Source: DATJCV01 sp963707665 (GTDB lineage Bacteria > Pseudomonadota > Gammaproteobacteria > Burkholderiales > Burkholderiaceae_D). From it: DNA of 64,000 bases. The stretch covers positions 62,001 to 126,000 of the forward strand of contig CAVPQU010000023.1 of the NCBI GenBank assembly GCA_963707665.1, given 5' to 3'. This document shows positions 47,178 through 57,064 of the stretch, in pieces (position 1 is the stretch's first letter; each line of letters opens with the position of its first letter). Below the pieces are notes generated by a model that searched no databases, was not told where the DNA came from, and worked only from the letters and a program-made list of their open reading frames with translations. The translations under genes and the position numbers were made by a program.

Positions 47178-48221
47178 ATGAATAATTCGATTTATCCATG
47201 GCAAATCGATAGTTGGCGGCAGCTGCAGCAGTTCGGTGCGCGGCTGCCGCATGCGATCCTGTTCCATGGCACCGAAGGTATCGGCAAGACCATGCTTGCC
47301 GAGCGCTTTGCGCAGGCGTTGCTGTGCGATACGCGCGCAGCCGATGGCCAGGCCTGCGGCCAGTGCGACTCCTGTGGCTGGTTTGCGCAGGCCAATCACC
47401 CGGACTTTCGTTGCGTGCGGCCGGAAGCGCTGGAAACGGCTCGGGTCGAGGAAGCCGAGGAGGCGGATGAGGGTGCAAAAAAAGGCGCGAAGGCCAGCAA
47501 GACGCCGTCCAAGGAAATTCGTATCGATCAGATCCGCAGTCTGGCCGATTTCATGAACCTCTCCACCCATCGGCATGGTTTGCGGGTGGTCTTGTTGTAT
47601 CCGGCCGAAACGCTGAATGCGCCGGCTGCGAATGCCTTACTGAAAACGCTGGAAGAGCCGCCTCCAGGTACGGTTTTTTTGCTGGTGACGCATAACCGGG
47701 ATCGCCTGCTGCCGACCATCCTGTCGCGCTGCCGCCAATTTGCGCTGGGCGTACCAACGCAGCAGCAAGCCTTGTCCTGGCTGCGCCAGCAGGCGGTGGC
47801 GGATGCCGACGTCTGGCTGGCCGAGCAGGGCGGTGCGCCGCTGGCCGCCCAGACGGCCGCGGCCAGCGGTCAGCGCGACATACTGGATGAATTCCTGCGG
47901 CAATTGGCTCGCCCCGGCATCGATGGCGCCTTGAAAATGGCGGAAGCCTTGCAAAAGACACCGCTGGCCGAGCAAGTCGCCTGGCTGCAACGTTGGCTGT
48001 ATGATCTGTTTTCGATGAAACTGGCCGGCACCGTGCGCTACTACCCGCGTTACCGCAAGGAACTGGCATCGCTGGCAAACCTAGTGGAAACGGGCGCGCT
48101 GTTGCGTGCCTTGAAGAGCACGGGCGAGCGCAGCGCGATAGCCGCCCACCCGTTGTCGGCGCGCTTATTTATTGAAGACATGTTGCTTGAATACGCAACA
48201 CTATTTCCCGAGGGGGCATGA
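47178..48221 (+). CDS. holB: DNA polymerase III subunit delta'
   Basis: Clamp-loader subunit. Modified P-loop FHGTEGIGKTMLAERFAQAL, zinc module with CGQCDSCGWFAQANHPDF, and ALLKTLEEPPPGTVFLLVTH then ILSRCRQF. 347 aa, with a charged Glu/Ala/Lys linker at about residues 93-112 that is longer than in E. coli. It overlaps the pilZ gene by 4 nt. Confidence 0.94.
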   Translation: MNNSIYPWQIDSWRQLQQFGARLPHAILFHGTEGIGKTMLAERFAQALLCDTRAADGQACGQCDSCGWFAQANHPDFRCVRPEALETARVEEAEEADEGAKKGAKASKTPSKEIRIDQIRSLADFMNLSTHRHGLRVVLLYPAETLNAPAANALLKTLEEPPPGTVFLLVTHNRDRLLPTILSRCRQFALGVPTQQQALSWLRQQAVADADVWLAEQGGAPLAAQTAAASGQRDILDEFLRQLARPGIDGALKMAEALQKTPLAEQVAWLQRWLYDLFSMKLAGTVRYYPRYRKELASLANLVETGALLRALKSTGERSAIAAHPLSARLFIEDMLLEYATLFPEGA

Positions 48222-48610
48222 TGGCCGATCTGTCTAACGCATCCAGTTCCACTGCCGGCCATGCGGCCGGGATTCGGCCCTCGGTGCTGTCGCTCGCGAT
48301 CAAGGAAAAATCCGGGCTGCATTCGGCCTATATGCCATTTTTACTGCATGGCGGTTTGTTCGTGCCGACCACCAAGCAGTACCAGGTGGGCGATGAAATC
48401 TATCTGATCCTGAGCCTGATGGAGGATCCGGGTAAATATCCGATTGCCGGCAAGGTCGCCTGGATTACTCCGGCGGGCGCCAACAATAACAAGATACAAG
48501 GCATCGGCGTGCATTTCCCCGACGATGAAAGCGGCCATCGGGCCAAGCTCAGGATCGAAGAAATCCTCGGAACCGCGCTGGCCTCGGGGCGCGCCACACA
48601 CACCTTGTAA
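48218..48610 (+). CDS. pilZ: PilZ domain protein, type IV pilus type
   Basis: 130 aa, PilZ fold. The stretch AYMPFLLHGGLFVPTTKQY and the C-terminal IQGIGVHFPD match the holB-linked PilZ proteins needed for type IV pilus assembly. The RxxxR motif for cyclic-di-GMP is not seen, so it probably does not bind that messenger. Coupled to holB by overlap. Confidence 0.9.
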   Translation: MMADLSNASSSTAGHAAGIRPSVLSLAIKEKSGLHSAYMPFLLHGGLFVPTTKQYQVGDEIYLILSLMEDPGKYPIAGKVAWITPAGANNNKIQGIGVHFPDDESGHRAKLRIEEILGTALASGRATHTL

Positions 48611-48644
48611 ATAGCGGGGACTTGAATCTCACTGATGTGGTCAG

Positions 48645-48704
48645 GGAGTATTTATAAATAGCTCACTGCAGCAACCGTTATTGGCTCGAATTTCAACATA
48701 CCCC
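48645..48704. repeat. Twin-box element, copy 6 (inverted pair)
   Basis: GGAGTAT at 48645-48651 on the plus strand and GGGGTATGTTGAAATTCG starting at 48704 on the minus strand. Spacing is 53 bp but the boxes face each other. The minus-strand flank nearly matches copy 8 (GTATGTTGAAATTTCG). Confidence 0.5.
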
Positions 48705-48785
48705 CAAAGCAATTCAATTAAGCAGACCGAGCTGGAACCAGGCGTTGTGACGAACGCCGGCGGCCGAACGCGTACAATCCCTGCC

Positions 48786-49580
48786 ATGTATATCGATTCT
48801 CATTGCCACATCAATTTCCCGGATCTGGCTGCTCGCCTGCCGGCAATCTTCGACAAGATGGCGCAAAACCAGGTCAGCCATGCGCTGTGCGTCGCCTGCG
48901 ATTTGCCGGATTTTCCGCAAGTGCTTGAATTGGCGGAAAAATATCCGAATATCTATGCGTCGGTGGGGGTGCATCCCGATTATGAAGATACGCCAGAGCC
49001 GTCGGTGGCCGAGTTGGTGCGCCTGTCGCAGCATCCGAAAATCGTCGCCATTGGCGAAACCGGGCTCGATTATTTTCGGCTGCAGGGCGACCTGGAGTGG
49101 CAGCGCGAACGCTTTCGCACCCACATTCGTGCCTCGCGCGCGACCGGCAAGCCGCTGATCATCCATACGCGGGCAGCCGCGGAAGATACGATTCGCATCA
49201 TGCGCGAAGAAGGCGCGGGCACCGAGGCCGGTGGCGCGGGCGGCGTCATGCATTGCTTCACCGAATCGCTGGCGGTGGCAGAGGCGGCGATGAGCATGGG
49301 CTTCTACATCTCATTTTCCGGCATCGTCACCTTCAAAAGCGCGCGCGAATTGCAAGCGGTGGCGCTGGCCGTGCCGCTGGAGCGCATGCTGATCGAGACC
49401 GATTCTCCCTATCTGGCACCGGTACCGCATCGCGGCAAAACCAACGAGCCGGGATTGGTCAAGCATGTGGCCGAATTCCTGGCACAGTTGAAGGAAGTGC
49501 CGCTGGATCAGATCGCCAGCCACACGACTGACAATTTCTTCAATTTATTCAATATCATACGGCCCGAAGCTGATGTTTAA
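48786..49580 (+). CDS. tatD: TatD family metal-dependent DNase
   Basis: TIM-barrel hydrolase. MYIDSHCHINF gives the first metal ligands, GETGLDYFR the Glu, then HTRAAAEDT, MHCFTESLA and LIETDSPYLAP. 264 aa from the ATG at 48786; an earlier ATG at 48681 adds 35 residues without family match. Its place after holB-pilZ is conserved. The stop overlaps the ankyrin gene by 8 nt. Confidence 0.93.
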   Translation: MYIDSHCHINFPDLAARLPAIFDKMAQNQVSHALCVACDLPDFPQVLELAEKYPNIYASVGVHPDYEDTPEPSVAELVRLSQHPKIVAIGETGLDYFRLQGDLEWQRERFRTHIRASRATGKPLIIHTRAAAEDTIRIMREEGAGTEAGGAGGVMHCFTESLAVAEAAMSMGFYISFSGIVTFKSARELQAVALAVPLERMLIETDSPYLAPVPHRGKTNEPGLVKHVAEFLAQLKEVPLDQIASHTTDNFFNLFNIIRPEADV

Positions 49581-50268
49581 TTTTAAAAGTAAAATCTCAA
49601 GTTTTGCATCACGCCGCCGTTTTTTGCTGACGGCATCGGTGCTCGGCGCGACCGCCTTTGCACCCATACTCGCCGGTGCGGCTGCCTATGATGATTTTTT
49701 CAAGGCGATCCACCGCGACAACGTCGGCCAAGTGCGGGCGCTGTTGCAGCGCGGGATGGACTCGAATACGGCGGAGTCGGTGCGCGGCGAAACGGGTTTG
49801 ATGGTGGCGTTGCGCGAGAAAGCGATGAAGGTGTTTGACCTGCTGCTGAACGCGCGTGATATCAATCTGGAAGCACGTGCAAAAAACGGCGACACCGCGT
49901 TAATGATTGCCGCTTTTACCGGCAACAAGCCAGCGGTGGAAGCGCTGCTGGCACACGAGGCGCAAGTCAACCAGACCGGCTGGACCGCTCTGCACTATGC
50001 CGCCGCGACAGGCAATAACGAGATCGTCCAATTGTTGCTGGAACAGCATGCCTACATCGATGCCGAGTCGCCAAACAAAACCACGCCGATCATGATGGCG
50101 GCGCGCGGCGGCCATATCCTGACCGTCAAGCTGCTGCTGGACGAGGGCGCCGACGCTACCCTGAAAAACGATCTGGGAATGACCGCCATCGACTTTGCCC
50201 GACAGCACGGCAAGCAGGATATTGTCGACGGTCTGACCTATCGCCTGAAAAAAGCCGGCAAGTTATAG
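49573..50268 (+). CDS. Exported ankyrin-repeat protein
   Basis: 231 aa. The N-terminus ASRRRFLLTASVLGATAFAP resembles a twin-arginine signal, with likely cleavage near residue 37. About five ankyrin repeats follow, for example GDTALMIAAFTGNKPAVEAL and GWTALHYAAATGNNEIVQLL. Likely periplasmic and protein-binding; partner unknown. It overlaps tatD by 8 nt. Confidence 0.88.
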   Translation: MFNFKSKISSFASRRRFLLTASVLGATAFAPILAGAAAYDDFFKAIHRDNVGQVRALLQRGMDSNTAESVRGETGLMVALREKAMKVFDLLLNARDINLEARAKNGDTALMIAAFTGNKPAVEALLAHEAQVNQTGWTALHYAAATGNNEIVQLLLEQHAYIDAESPNKTTPIMMAARGGHILTVKLLLDEGADATLKNDLGMTAIDFARQHGKQDIVDGLTYRLKKAGKL

Positions 50269-50285
50269 CAGCCAGCCAGCGACCG

Positions 50286-50657
50286 CTATTCCTCCGGCGG
50301 GGCCAGATGGAGTTTCAGCCGGTTCAGTTCAAACACGATCTTCTGGGAAAATCCCTGACGTGTGCCGCGCTCGTCGATCAAAAGCTCATCCAGATATGCC
50401 ACGCAAGCTGGTGGTGTTTCCCAGCGGTCAGCGATGTAATTAATGATGCGCGGATATTCCCGCGCCAGCGTTTTGGGCAATATTTCTCGTGGCACGCTGA
50501 ATAGCCATTTCACCGCATGATCGGTCAGGATCATGCTCTTCGAATTTTGCGGACGACGAAACTGTTCCCAATTTACTTTCTCCCTGGGCGCTAAATCCGC
50601 GTCCAGCGCCGCCTTGGCTTCTCGCAGTGACACCTTTTCAAAAGGGATGTATTCCAT
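50286..50657 (-). CDS. Conserved-looking protein of unknown function
   Basis: 123 aa, soluble, not recognised. Contains KSMILTDHAVKWLFSVPREI and LAREYPRIINYIADRWETPP, suggesting a compact helical protein. It is convergent with the ankyrin gene, 17 nt apart. The start MEYIPFEKVSLREAK has no alternative close by. Confidence 0.7.
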   Translation of the reverse strand: MEYIPFEKVSLREAKAALDADLAPREKVNWEQFRRPQNSKSMILTDHAVKWLFSVPREILPKTLAREYPRIINYIADRWETPPACVAYLDELLIDERGTRQGFSQKIVFELNRLKLHLAPPEE

Positions 50658-51012
50658 TCAATCTCCGACTGCATTCCGATGCTACACGACAACTGCGCAC
50701 CTAAAACCATGGTGTCGTTCGGAACGGCAACAGGCATGTTCCGCGCAAGAATATCGTAGTCGGCTGGGTACTGCAAATTTCGTCGGGCCGAGCTGCCACA
50801 CGGGTTTGCCGGCAGGGCCGCAAACGGGTCGGACTGACTGCGCTGCATTCACGGTGCAGCGTCAAACACTGTCGAAAAATACATCGTAACAAGGCGCGCC
50901 GCGCTGGCGGCGGCGGAACTTACTCACCATTTCTTATTCTTATTACAAGGCTGCCGTTGTCATTGGCGTCAGGTGCAACGGGTTCCGTTCCACTTCACAC
51001 ATAGGAGAGAAA
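50658..51012. other. Gene-free stretch
   Basis: 355 bp upstream of both the hypothetical gene (minus) and the GlsB-type gene (plus). A weak minus-strand frame crosses it but resembles no protein. A ggagag ribosome site precedes the GlsB gene. No repeats or clear promoters seen. Confidence 0.5.
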
Positions 51013-51282
51013 ATGAACTTCATCATATGGATTGTGGTTGGGGGCATTATCGGCTGGCTGGCAAGCTTGCTGATGAAGACGGATGCGCAGCAAGGCTTGA
51101 TCATGAATGTCGTGGTCGGCGTGGTTGGCGCCTTGTTGAGTGGCTGGATCATCGCGCCGTTACTCGGCACGGGCACAATCAATCAGAACGACTTCAGCCT
51201 AGGTGCATTGTTTGCCTCATTCCTTGGCGCGGTAGTGTTGCTGGCCATTGTCAATCTCTTCCGGCGCGGCACCACACGTTAG
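51013..51282 (+). CDS. GlsB/YeaQ/YmgE family membrane protein
   Basis: 89-aa small membrane protein with three helices; MNFIIWIVVGGIIGWLASLL, then NVVVGVVGALLSGWIIAPLL. The glycine-rich pattern is typical of this stress-induced family. The DUF883 gene downstream suggests a shared stress context. Confidence 0.9.
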   Translation: MNFIIWIVVGGIIGWLASLLMKTDAQQGLIMNVVVGVVGALLSGWIIAPLLGTGTINQNDFSLGALFASFLGAVVLLAIVNLFRRGTTR

Positions 51283-51404
51283 CGCTGGAGCGTGATCTGT
51301 AAACGCGACGAGACGGGTTCGCGACAAAAGAACCCGTGCGTCTGATTGAGTTTGTCGAATCTGCATTTCTCTCAATGTTGCGATCAGAATGGAGGACAAG
51401 GGTC

Positions 51405-51743
51405 ATGGACAATGTATCTGCTTCCGAACCGAACGGGCATGGTGTTGAACGAACAGTCGATCAGGCCAGCGCTGGCGCGCATGAAAAGATCGAACAAGCT
51501 GCCGATGCGTTGCACCCGGGCGTGGAACGGCTGACGACCGGTGCCCATCAGGCGGTGGACCGATTGGCCAATGTCGCTACCCAGGCTGGTCACACGCTGG
51601 ACGCAAAGGGCGCGCAGTTAAAAGACATGCAGCAACGGCTGATGGAGGATTGCCGCGTGTATGTGCGCGAAAAGCCTGCGACGGCGCTGGCCATCGCCGC
51701 TGCAGCGGGATTTTTTATCAGTCGCCTGCTGCGCGGGCGCTAG
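51405..51743 (+). CDS. DUF883/YqjD-ElaB-type protein
   Basis: 112 aa: amphipathic helices with VERTVDQASAGAHEKIEQAA and TTGAHQAVDRLANVATQAGH, then a C-terminal membrane helix ending RVYVREKPATALAIAAAAGF. YqjD/ElaB proteins tether ribosomes at the membrane in stationary phase; by analogy only. The ATG at 51405 follows ggaggac; an earlier in-frame ATG at 51336 is less likely. Confidence 0.85.
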   Translation: MDNVSASEPNGHGVERTVDQASAGAHEKIEQAADALHPGVERLTTGAHQAVDRLANVATQAGHTLDAKGAQLKDMQQRLMEDCRVYVREKPATALAIAAAAGFFISRLLRGR

Positions 51744-51790
51744 CCGGATGTACCTTCGTGCTGGTGAGTGAGCGCGAAGGCGTGCTGGCT

Positions 51791-52243
51791 TTAATGACAG
51801 CCACCGCCGTGGCTGCCGAGATTGCGGGGTGGTTGATGCTCAGCTTTGGTCAAGCCCTGCAGAATCCCGCACTCTCTTGCGGCTTGTGCTTGTCGGCAAG
51901 TCGCACGTAGTTGCTTCAGATGGGTTTGCAACGTTTTCAATTCCTGGATGCGGTTGACAACGTGCCCGATATGCTTATCGAGCAACAAATTGACTTCGCC
52001 GCAATTTGCCTCCGGATTGTCCCTGAATTGCAACAAGCTGCGGATTTCGTCCAGTGTCATGTCCAATGAGCGGCAGTGGCGGATAAACCGCAGTCGCTCG
52101 ACATGCGCATCATCGTACAGCCGATAATTTCCCTCTGAACGCGGCGGCGCAAAGAGCAGGCTCTCGCGCTCGTAATAGCGAATGGTTTCGACCGGACACC
52201 CGGTATGTTTGGCCAGTTCGCCTATTTTCAAACGATTCATCAT
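51791..52243 (-). CDS. cadR: Cd(II)/Pb(II)-responsive MerR-family regulator
   Basis: 150 aa. The winged-helix N-terminus KIGELAKHTGCPVETIRYYE is typical. Cys81 in ANCGEVN, Cys116 and Cys125 in ARECGIL match the three-Cys metal site of CadR/PbrR, and the tail ends HGGGCH. Divergent from the metal ATPase, sharing the operator at 52274-52304. PbrR is an alternative name. Confidence 0.9.
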   Translation of the reverse strand: MMNRLKIGELAKHTGCPVETIRYYERESLLFAPPRSEGNYRLYDDAHVERLRFIRHCRSLDMTLDEIRSLLQFRDNPEANCGEVNLLLDKHIGHVVNRIQELKTLQTHLKQLRATCRQAQAARECGILQGLTKAEHQPPRNLGSHGGGCH

Positions 52244-52273
52244 TGCTGCTTCCTTAGTTGCTGGAAATAGTGG

Positions 52274-52304
52274 TTGACCCTGTACTTGCTACAGGGTCTT
52301 TAAT
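52274..52304 (+). promoter_or_regulatory. MerR-type promoter and operator of the metal ATPase
   Basis: GACCCTGTA-cttgc-TACAGGGTC, a perfect 9-bp dyad at 52276-52298, sits between TTGACC (-35) and TTTAAT (-10) in a long 19-bp spacer. This is the layout that MerR-type activators remodel. Predicted target of the divergent CadR. Confidence 0.9.
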
Positions 52305-52332
52305 ACGACTATAACCGATACCAGGAGTTGCA

Positions 52333-54603
52333 ATGAACCACGATCACGATCACGACCACGACTGCTGTGCTGCGCCGGCGTTGCCAGCGACCGGACCGCT
52401 GCCGAATGTGGCAGGAGCGCAATGGCTGCGGCTGCGGATCGACAAGATGGATTGTCCGACCGAAGAAAACCTGATTCGTAGTCGCCTGGGATCGATGGCC
52501 GGAATTGTCCAGCTCGATTTCAATCTGCTGCAGCGTCAGTTGAGCATCGCTCATACCTTGTCAGACGTGGCACCGATTCATGCGGCCTTGCACGCACTCG
52601 ACATGCAGCCGACGCCGCCGCCGGGAAAAGGCGCGTCAGGGACAGATGCCGCACCAACCCGTTCGCGCGGCCAATGGTGGATGCTGGGCATCGGCGCCGG
52701 CGCAGCGCTATTGGCCGAGGTCGTGGCCTGGACTCTGGGCGACGAAGGTTCCTGGCCGGTAATCGGCCTGGCGCTGCTGGCGATCGGCCTGAGCGGCACC
52801 GGCACTTACCGCAAGGGCTGGATTGCGCTGCGCAACCGCAACCTGAACATCAACGCCTTGATGACCATCGCCGTCACTGGCGCGCTGGCGATCGGCCAGT
52901 GGCCGGAAGCGGCGATGGTGATGGTGCTGTTTGCGCTGGCGGAGATGATCGAGGCGCGCTCGCTGGAGCGCGCCCGCCATGCGATCCACGGCCTGATGGC
53001 GCTGGCGCCGCCGCAAGCCACGGTCCTGCAGCCGGATGGCAGCTGGCGCAGCGTCGATATCGCCGCCGTCGCGCCGGGCGCGCTGGCGCGGGTGGCGCCG
53101 GGTGAGCGGGTCGCCCTGGACGGCGTGCTGACCGCCGGGCAATCGAGCGTGGATCAGGCGCCGATCACCGGCGAAAGCATGCCGGTGCGAGAAAACCGTC
53201 GGCGACCCGGTGTTTGCCGGCAGCATCAACCAGAGCGGCTCGTTCGAGTACCGTGTCACCGCCGCCGCCAGCGATTCGACCCTGGCGCGCATCATCCACG
53301 CAGTCGAGCACGCGCAGACCAGCCGCGCGCCGACGCAGCGCTTCGTCGATCGCTTCGCGCGGGTGTATACGCCGCTCGTGCTGCTGCTGGCAGTGGCGGT
53401 GGCGCTGCTGGCGCCGCTGGTATTCGGCATTTCCTGGAGCGCTGGCTGCCTATCAGGCGCTGGTGCTGCTGGTGATCGCCTGTCCGTGCGCACTGGTGGT
53501 GTCGACGCCGGTGACGATCGTCAGCGGCGCTGGCGGCGGCGGCGCGGGGCGGCATTCTGGTCAAGGGCGGCGTGTACCTGGAGCAGGGCAAGGACATCCG
53601 CGCGCTGGCGCTGGACAAGACCGGCACCGTCACCGAGGGCCGGCCGAGCGTGACCGAGATCGTGCCGCTGGCGGCCGGCGCCGGCCAAGGCCTGCGGCTG
53701 GCGGCGGCGCTGGCGGCGCGTTCCGATCATCCGGTGTCGATGGCGATCAAGAGCTTCTGGGATGCGCACGGTGCGGCGGGCGACCTTGCCGTGCCCGAAG
53801 TCGCCGAATTCTCCGCCTTGCCGGGCCGTGGCGTGCACGGCACGATGGACGGGCGCCGCTATTGCCTCGGCAATCACCGACTGGTGGAACAGCTCGGCAT
53901 CTGCAATGCCGCCACCGAAGCCGCCTTGAACCGGATCGAAGCGCAGGGCAGGACCGCGGTCGTGCTCTGCGACGAGACGGCGCCGCTGGCGGTGATCGGC
54001 ATCGCCGACACGGTGCGCGCCGGCAGCCGGCAGGCGATCGCCGAACTGCACGCGCTGGGCGTGCATACCGTGATGCTGAGCGGCGACAATGCGCTGACGG
54101 TGCAGGCGATCGCGCAACAGGTCGGCATCGACGACGCGCGCGGCGAACTGCTGCCGGACGACAAGCTGGCGGCGATCAAGGAACTGCTGGCGCGCCACGG
54201 CACGGTCGGCATGGCGGGCGACGGCATCAACGACGCGCCGGCGCTGGCGCAGGCCAGCATCGGCTTCGCGATGGGCGCCGCCGGCAGCGACAGCGCGCTG
54301 GAAGCCGCCGACGTGGCGCTGATGGACGACGACTTGCGCAAGCTGCCCGCCTTCATCCGCCTGAGCCGCAAGACCGCCACCGTGCTGAAGCAGAATATCG
54401 CGCTGGCGCTCGGCATCAAGGCCGTGTTCATGCTGCTGGCCGTGCTCGGCATGGCGACGCTCTGGATGGCGGTGTTCGCCGACATGGGCGCCAGCCTGCT
54501 GGTGGTGTTCAACGGGCTGCGCTTGCTGCGCGAGGGCCGGGCGCAGCGGACCGGCCATTCGCCCGCAGCGGTGCTGGAGGGGCGCTCGCCGGCCGGCGCC
54601 TGA
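52333..54603 (+). CDS. cadA: Cd/Zn/Pb P-type ATPase (three frame breaks as read)
   Basis: P1B-type efflux ATPase for divalent soft metals. The N-terminus is His/Asp-rich (MNHDHDHDHDCC), then a metal domain with KMDCPTEENLIRSRLG, APITGESMPV, the intramembrane VIACPCALVVSTPVT, DKTGTVTEGRP, SDHPVSMAI and MAGDGINDAPAL. Breaks near 53200, 53445 and 53545 are each one added base; correction gives 755 aa. The GCPTEEN-type domain and CadR control favour Cd/Zn/Pb over copper. ZntA is an equal name. Confidence 0.88.
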
Positions 54604-55046
54604 GTGCGCCGGCCCGGCTGCCGCCGATCGGCACCCCATCGCCGGCAGTCGGCGTGACGGCGGTTTTCCCTTCGCGAAGGCATATACTCCATTGATGTAG
54701 GGTGAATATCGCACGATTTACATGAAAAGTTTGCATATACCCCTTTAGTGTCCTCCCACTGGGGAATCGCCGTGCCCGCTGCGTCGAGATTCCCTGCCTG
54801 TAAAGCGGCGTTCGGCTGCGCTCCATCGACGCTTCGCATCTTTGCCCGAATGGCCCTGGGAACTGCAGCTTGCGCGTCCATTCATGGATGAGGGCCGCCA
54901 TTGAATGAGCGTTATCCGGCCCGTTCCTGCCTGTACGCGGCATGGCATTTTTATATTTTCTTTATGCCGGCGCGGCAAATCTTTGCAGAATTTTTAGATC
55001 GTTCCCGCTAGGCTGCAATCAAGGAAACCGATTGCACGAGGCGGCC
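54604..55046. other. Gene-free stretch between metal ATPase and kdp
   Basis: 443 bp. It carries twin-box copy 7 (54684-54743) and the palindrome CCTTCGCGAAGG at 54672-54683 beside its second box. The kdp promoter should lie in the last ~100 bp but no clear hexamers were found. Confidence 0.5.
54684..54743 (-). repeat. Twin-box element, copy 7
   Basis: On the minus strand, GGGGTATATG starts at 54743 and GGAGTATATG at 54690, starts 53 bp apart, between the metal ATPase and kdp. The palindrome CCTTCGCGAAGG directly follows box 2. Confidence 0.65.
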
Positions 55047-55139
55047 ATGGATGTCCTCTTCATCGCGGCAATTGCCGCGCTTTTTCTGCTGAGCTGGGCG
55101 CTTGCCGCCGGCTGCGACAAACTGGCGGGGCGGCAATGA
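55047..55139 (+). CDS. Small membrane ORF ahead of kdpF
   Basis: 30 aa, MDVLFIAAIAALFLLSWALA followed by AGCDKLAGRQ; one membrane helix. The stop overlaps the kdpF start by 4 nt, so it looks translated as the first gene of the kdp operon. I recall similar short frames ahead of kdpF in related bacteria but cannot confirm. Could be a leader peptide or an extra small subunit. Confidence 0.55.
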   Translation: MDVLFIAAIAALFLLSWALAAGCDKLAGRQ

Positions 55140-55225
55140 GCGCGTTTTACCTGCTCGGCGCCATCGCCGCCGCCGGCCTGTTCCTGTATCTGGTGGTGGC
55201 GCTGCTGAGCGCGGAGAAGCTGTGA
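55136..55225 (+). CDS. kdpF: K+-transporting ATPase subunit KdpF
   Basis: 29-aa single-helix protein, MSAFYLLGAIAAAGLFLYLV then VALLSAEKL, matching the KdpF pattern. It stabilises the KdpABC complex. Overlaps the upstream small ORF by 4 nt and shares its last base with the kdpA ATG. Confidence 0.85.
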   Translation: MSAFYLLGAIAAAGLFLYLVVALLSAEKL

Positions 55226-57040
55226 TGGAAGCGTCGTTCATGTTGCTGGCGGCGTTTCTGCTGCTGCTATTGGCGCTGGCTTATCCGCTCGGGCACCTAT
55301 CTGGCCAGGGTCGGCGGACGGCGGCGCGCTGCCCGGCCTGGGCTGGCTGTCGAGGATCGAGCAGGGCCTGTACCGGCTGGCCGGCATCGAAACGGAGGCC
55401 GCCATGGGCTGGAAGGCCTATGCGCTGGCGCTGCTCGCCTTCAACGCGCTCGGCGCGCTGGCGGTGTATGCGCTGCAGCGGCTGCAGGCGTGGCTGCCGG
55501 GGAATCCGCAGGGATTCGCCAACGTCAGCCCCGATTCCGCCTTCAATACCGCCGTCAGCTTCGTCACCAATACCAACTGGCAGGGCTATACGCGGCGAAG
55601 CGACCATGAGCTATCTGACGCAGATGCTGGCGCTGACCGGGCAGAACTTCTTTTCGGCGGCGACCGGCATGGCGGTCGCGTTCGCGCTGATCCGCGGCTT
55701 CGCTCTGCATTCGAGCAAGTCGATCGGCAACTTCTGGGTCGACCTCACGCGCTCGACGCTGTACGTGCTGCTGCCGCTGTCGGCGGTGTTCGCCGTGTTC
55801 CTGATGAGCCAGGGCGTGATCCAGAATTTCTCCGCCTACCAGGAGGTGACGCTGCTCGATCCGGTCACCTACCAGCAGCCGAAAAACGGTGCCGGACGGC
55901 CAGCCGCTGAAGGATGCGCAAGGGCAATCCGGTGACTGGAAACGCTGACCGCCAAAACCCAGACCATCGCCATGGGTCCGGTCGCCTCGCAGGAAGCGAT
56001 CAAGATGCTCGGCACCAACGGCGGCGGCTTCTTCAATGCCAACTCGGCGCATCCGTACGAGAACCCGACGCCGCTGTCCAACTTCGTGCAGATGCTGTCG
56101 ATCTTCCTGATCCCGGCCGCGCTGTGCTTCGCCTTCGGCCGCATGGTCGGCGACATCCGCCAGGGCTGGGCGGTGCTCGCCGCGATGACGGCGATCTTCG
56201 TCGTCATGGCCGCGGTCGTGATGATCGCCGAGCAGCAGGCGCATCCGGCGCTTGGCCGCGCTCGGCGTCGATCAGGCGCCGAGCGCGCTGCAATCGGGCG
56301 GCAACATGGAAGGCAAGGAAACCCGCTTCGGCATCAGCGCCTCGGCCCTGTTCGCCGCCGATCACCACGGCCGCGTCCTGCGGCGCCGTCAATGCGATGC
56401 ACGACTCGTTCACTGCCGCTCGGCGGCATGGTGCCGCTGGTGCTGATCCAGTTCGGCGAAGTGATGTTCGGCGGCGTCGGTTCCGGCCTGTACGGCATGC
56501 TGATGTTCGCGATCCTGGCGGTGTTCATCGCCGGCCTGATGATCGGCCGCACGCCGGAATACCTGGGCAAGAAGATCCAGTCGTTCGACATGAAGATGAC
56601 CTCGATCGCGATCCTGGTGACGCCGATGCTGGTGCTGGTCGGCACCGCGATCGCGGTCATGCTCGACGCCGGCACGCGCCGGCATCGCCAACCCCGGCGC
56701 CCACGGCTTCTCGGAAATCCTGTACGCCTTCAGCTCGGCCGCCAACAACAACGGCAGCGCCTTCGCCGGCCTGTCCGCCAATACGCCGTTCTACAACGTC
56801 ATCGCTGGCCATCGCGATGTGGTTCGGCCGCTTCGCGATGATCGTGCCGATGCTCGCCGATCGCCGGCTCGCTGGCGGCGAAGAAGCGGCTCGAGGTCAC
56901 CGCCGGCACCATGCCGACCCACGGCCCGCTTGTTCGTCGCGCTGCTGATCGGCATGGTGGTGCTGGTCGGCGTGCTGAACTACGTGCCGGCGCTGGCGCT
57001 CGGGCCGGTGGTCGAACATCTGCAACTGTTCGCTCATTGA
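55225..57040 (+). CDS. kdpA: K+-transporting ATPase subunit A (13 frame breaks as read)
   Basis: Channel-like K+-binding subunit of the Kdp pump. Selectivity-filter regions are visible: FVTNTNWQGY, MLGTNGGGFFNANSAHPYEN, SCGAVNAMHDSF and SAANNNGSAFAGL. Thirteen single-base insertions along the gene account for every frame change and leave 600 aa, close to the family length. The filters and helices remain conserved through all breaks, so errors in the sequence are the likely cause. Confidence 0.9.
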
Positions 57041-57064
57041 GCAGGCATTGAAGGGAAAACTGCC

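Noticed and set aside
50591..50848. 85-codon minus-strand frame across the gap at 50.7 kb
   Set aside because: No resemblance to any protein, and it overlaps the better supported gene at 50286-50657 in another frame.
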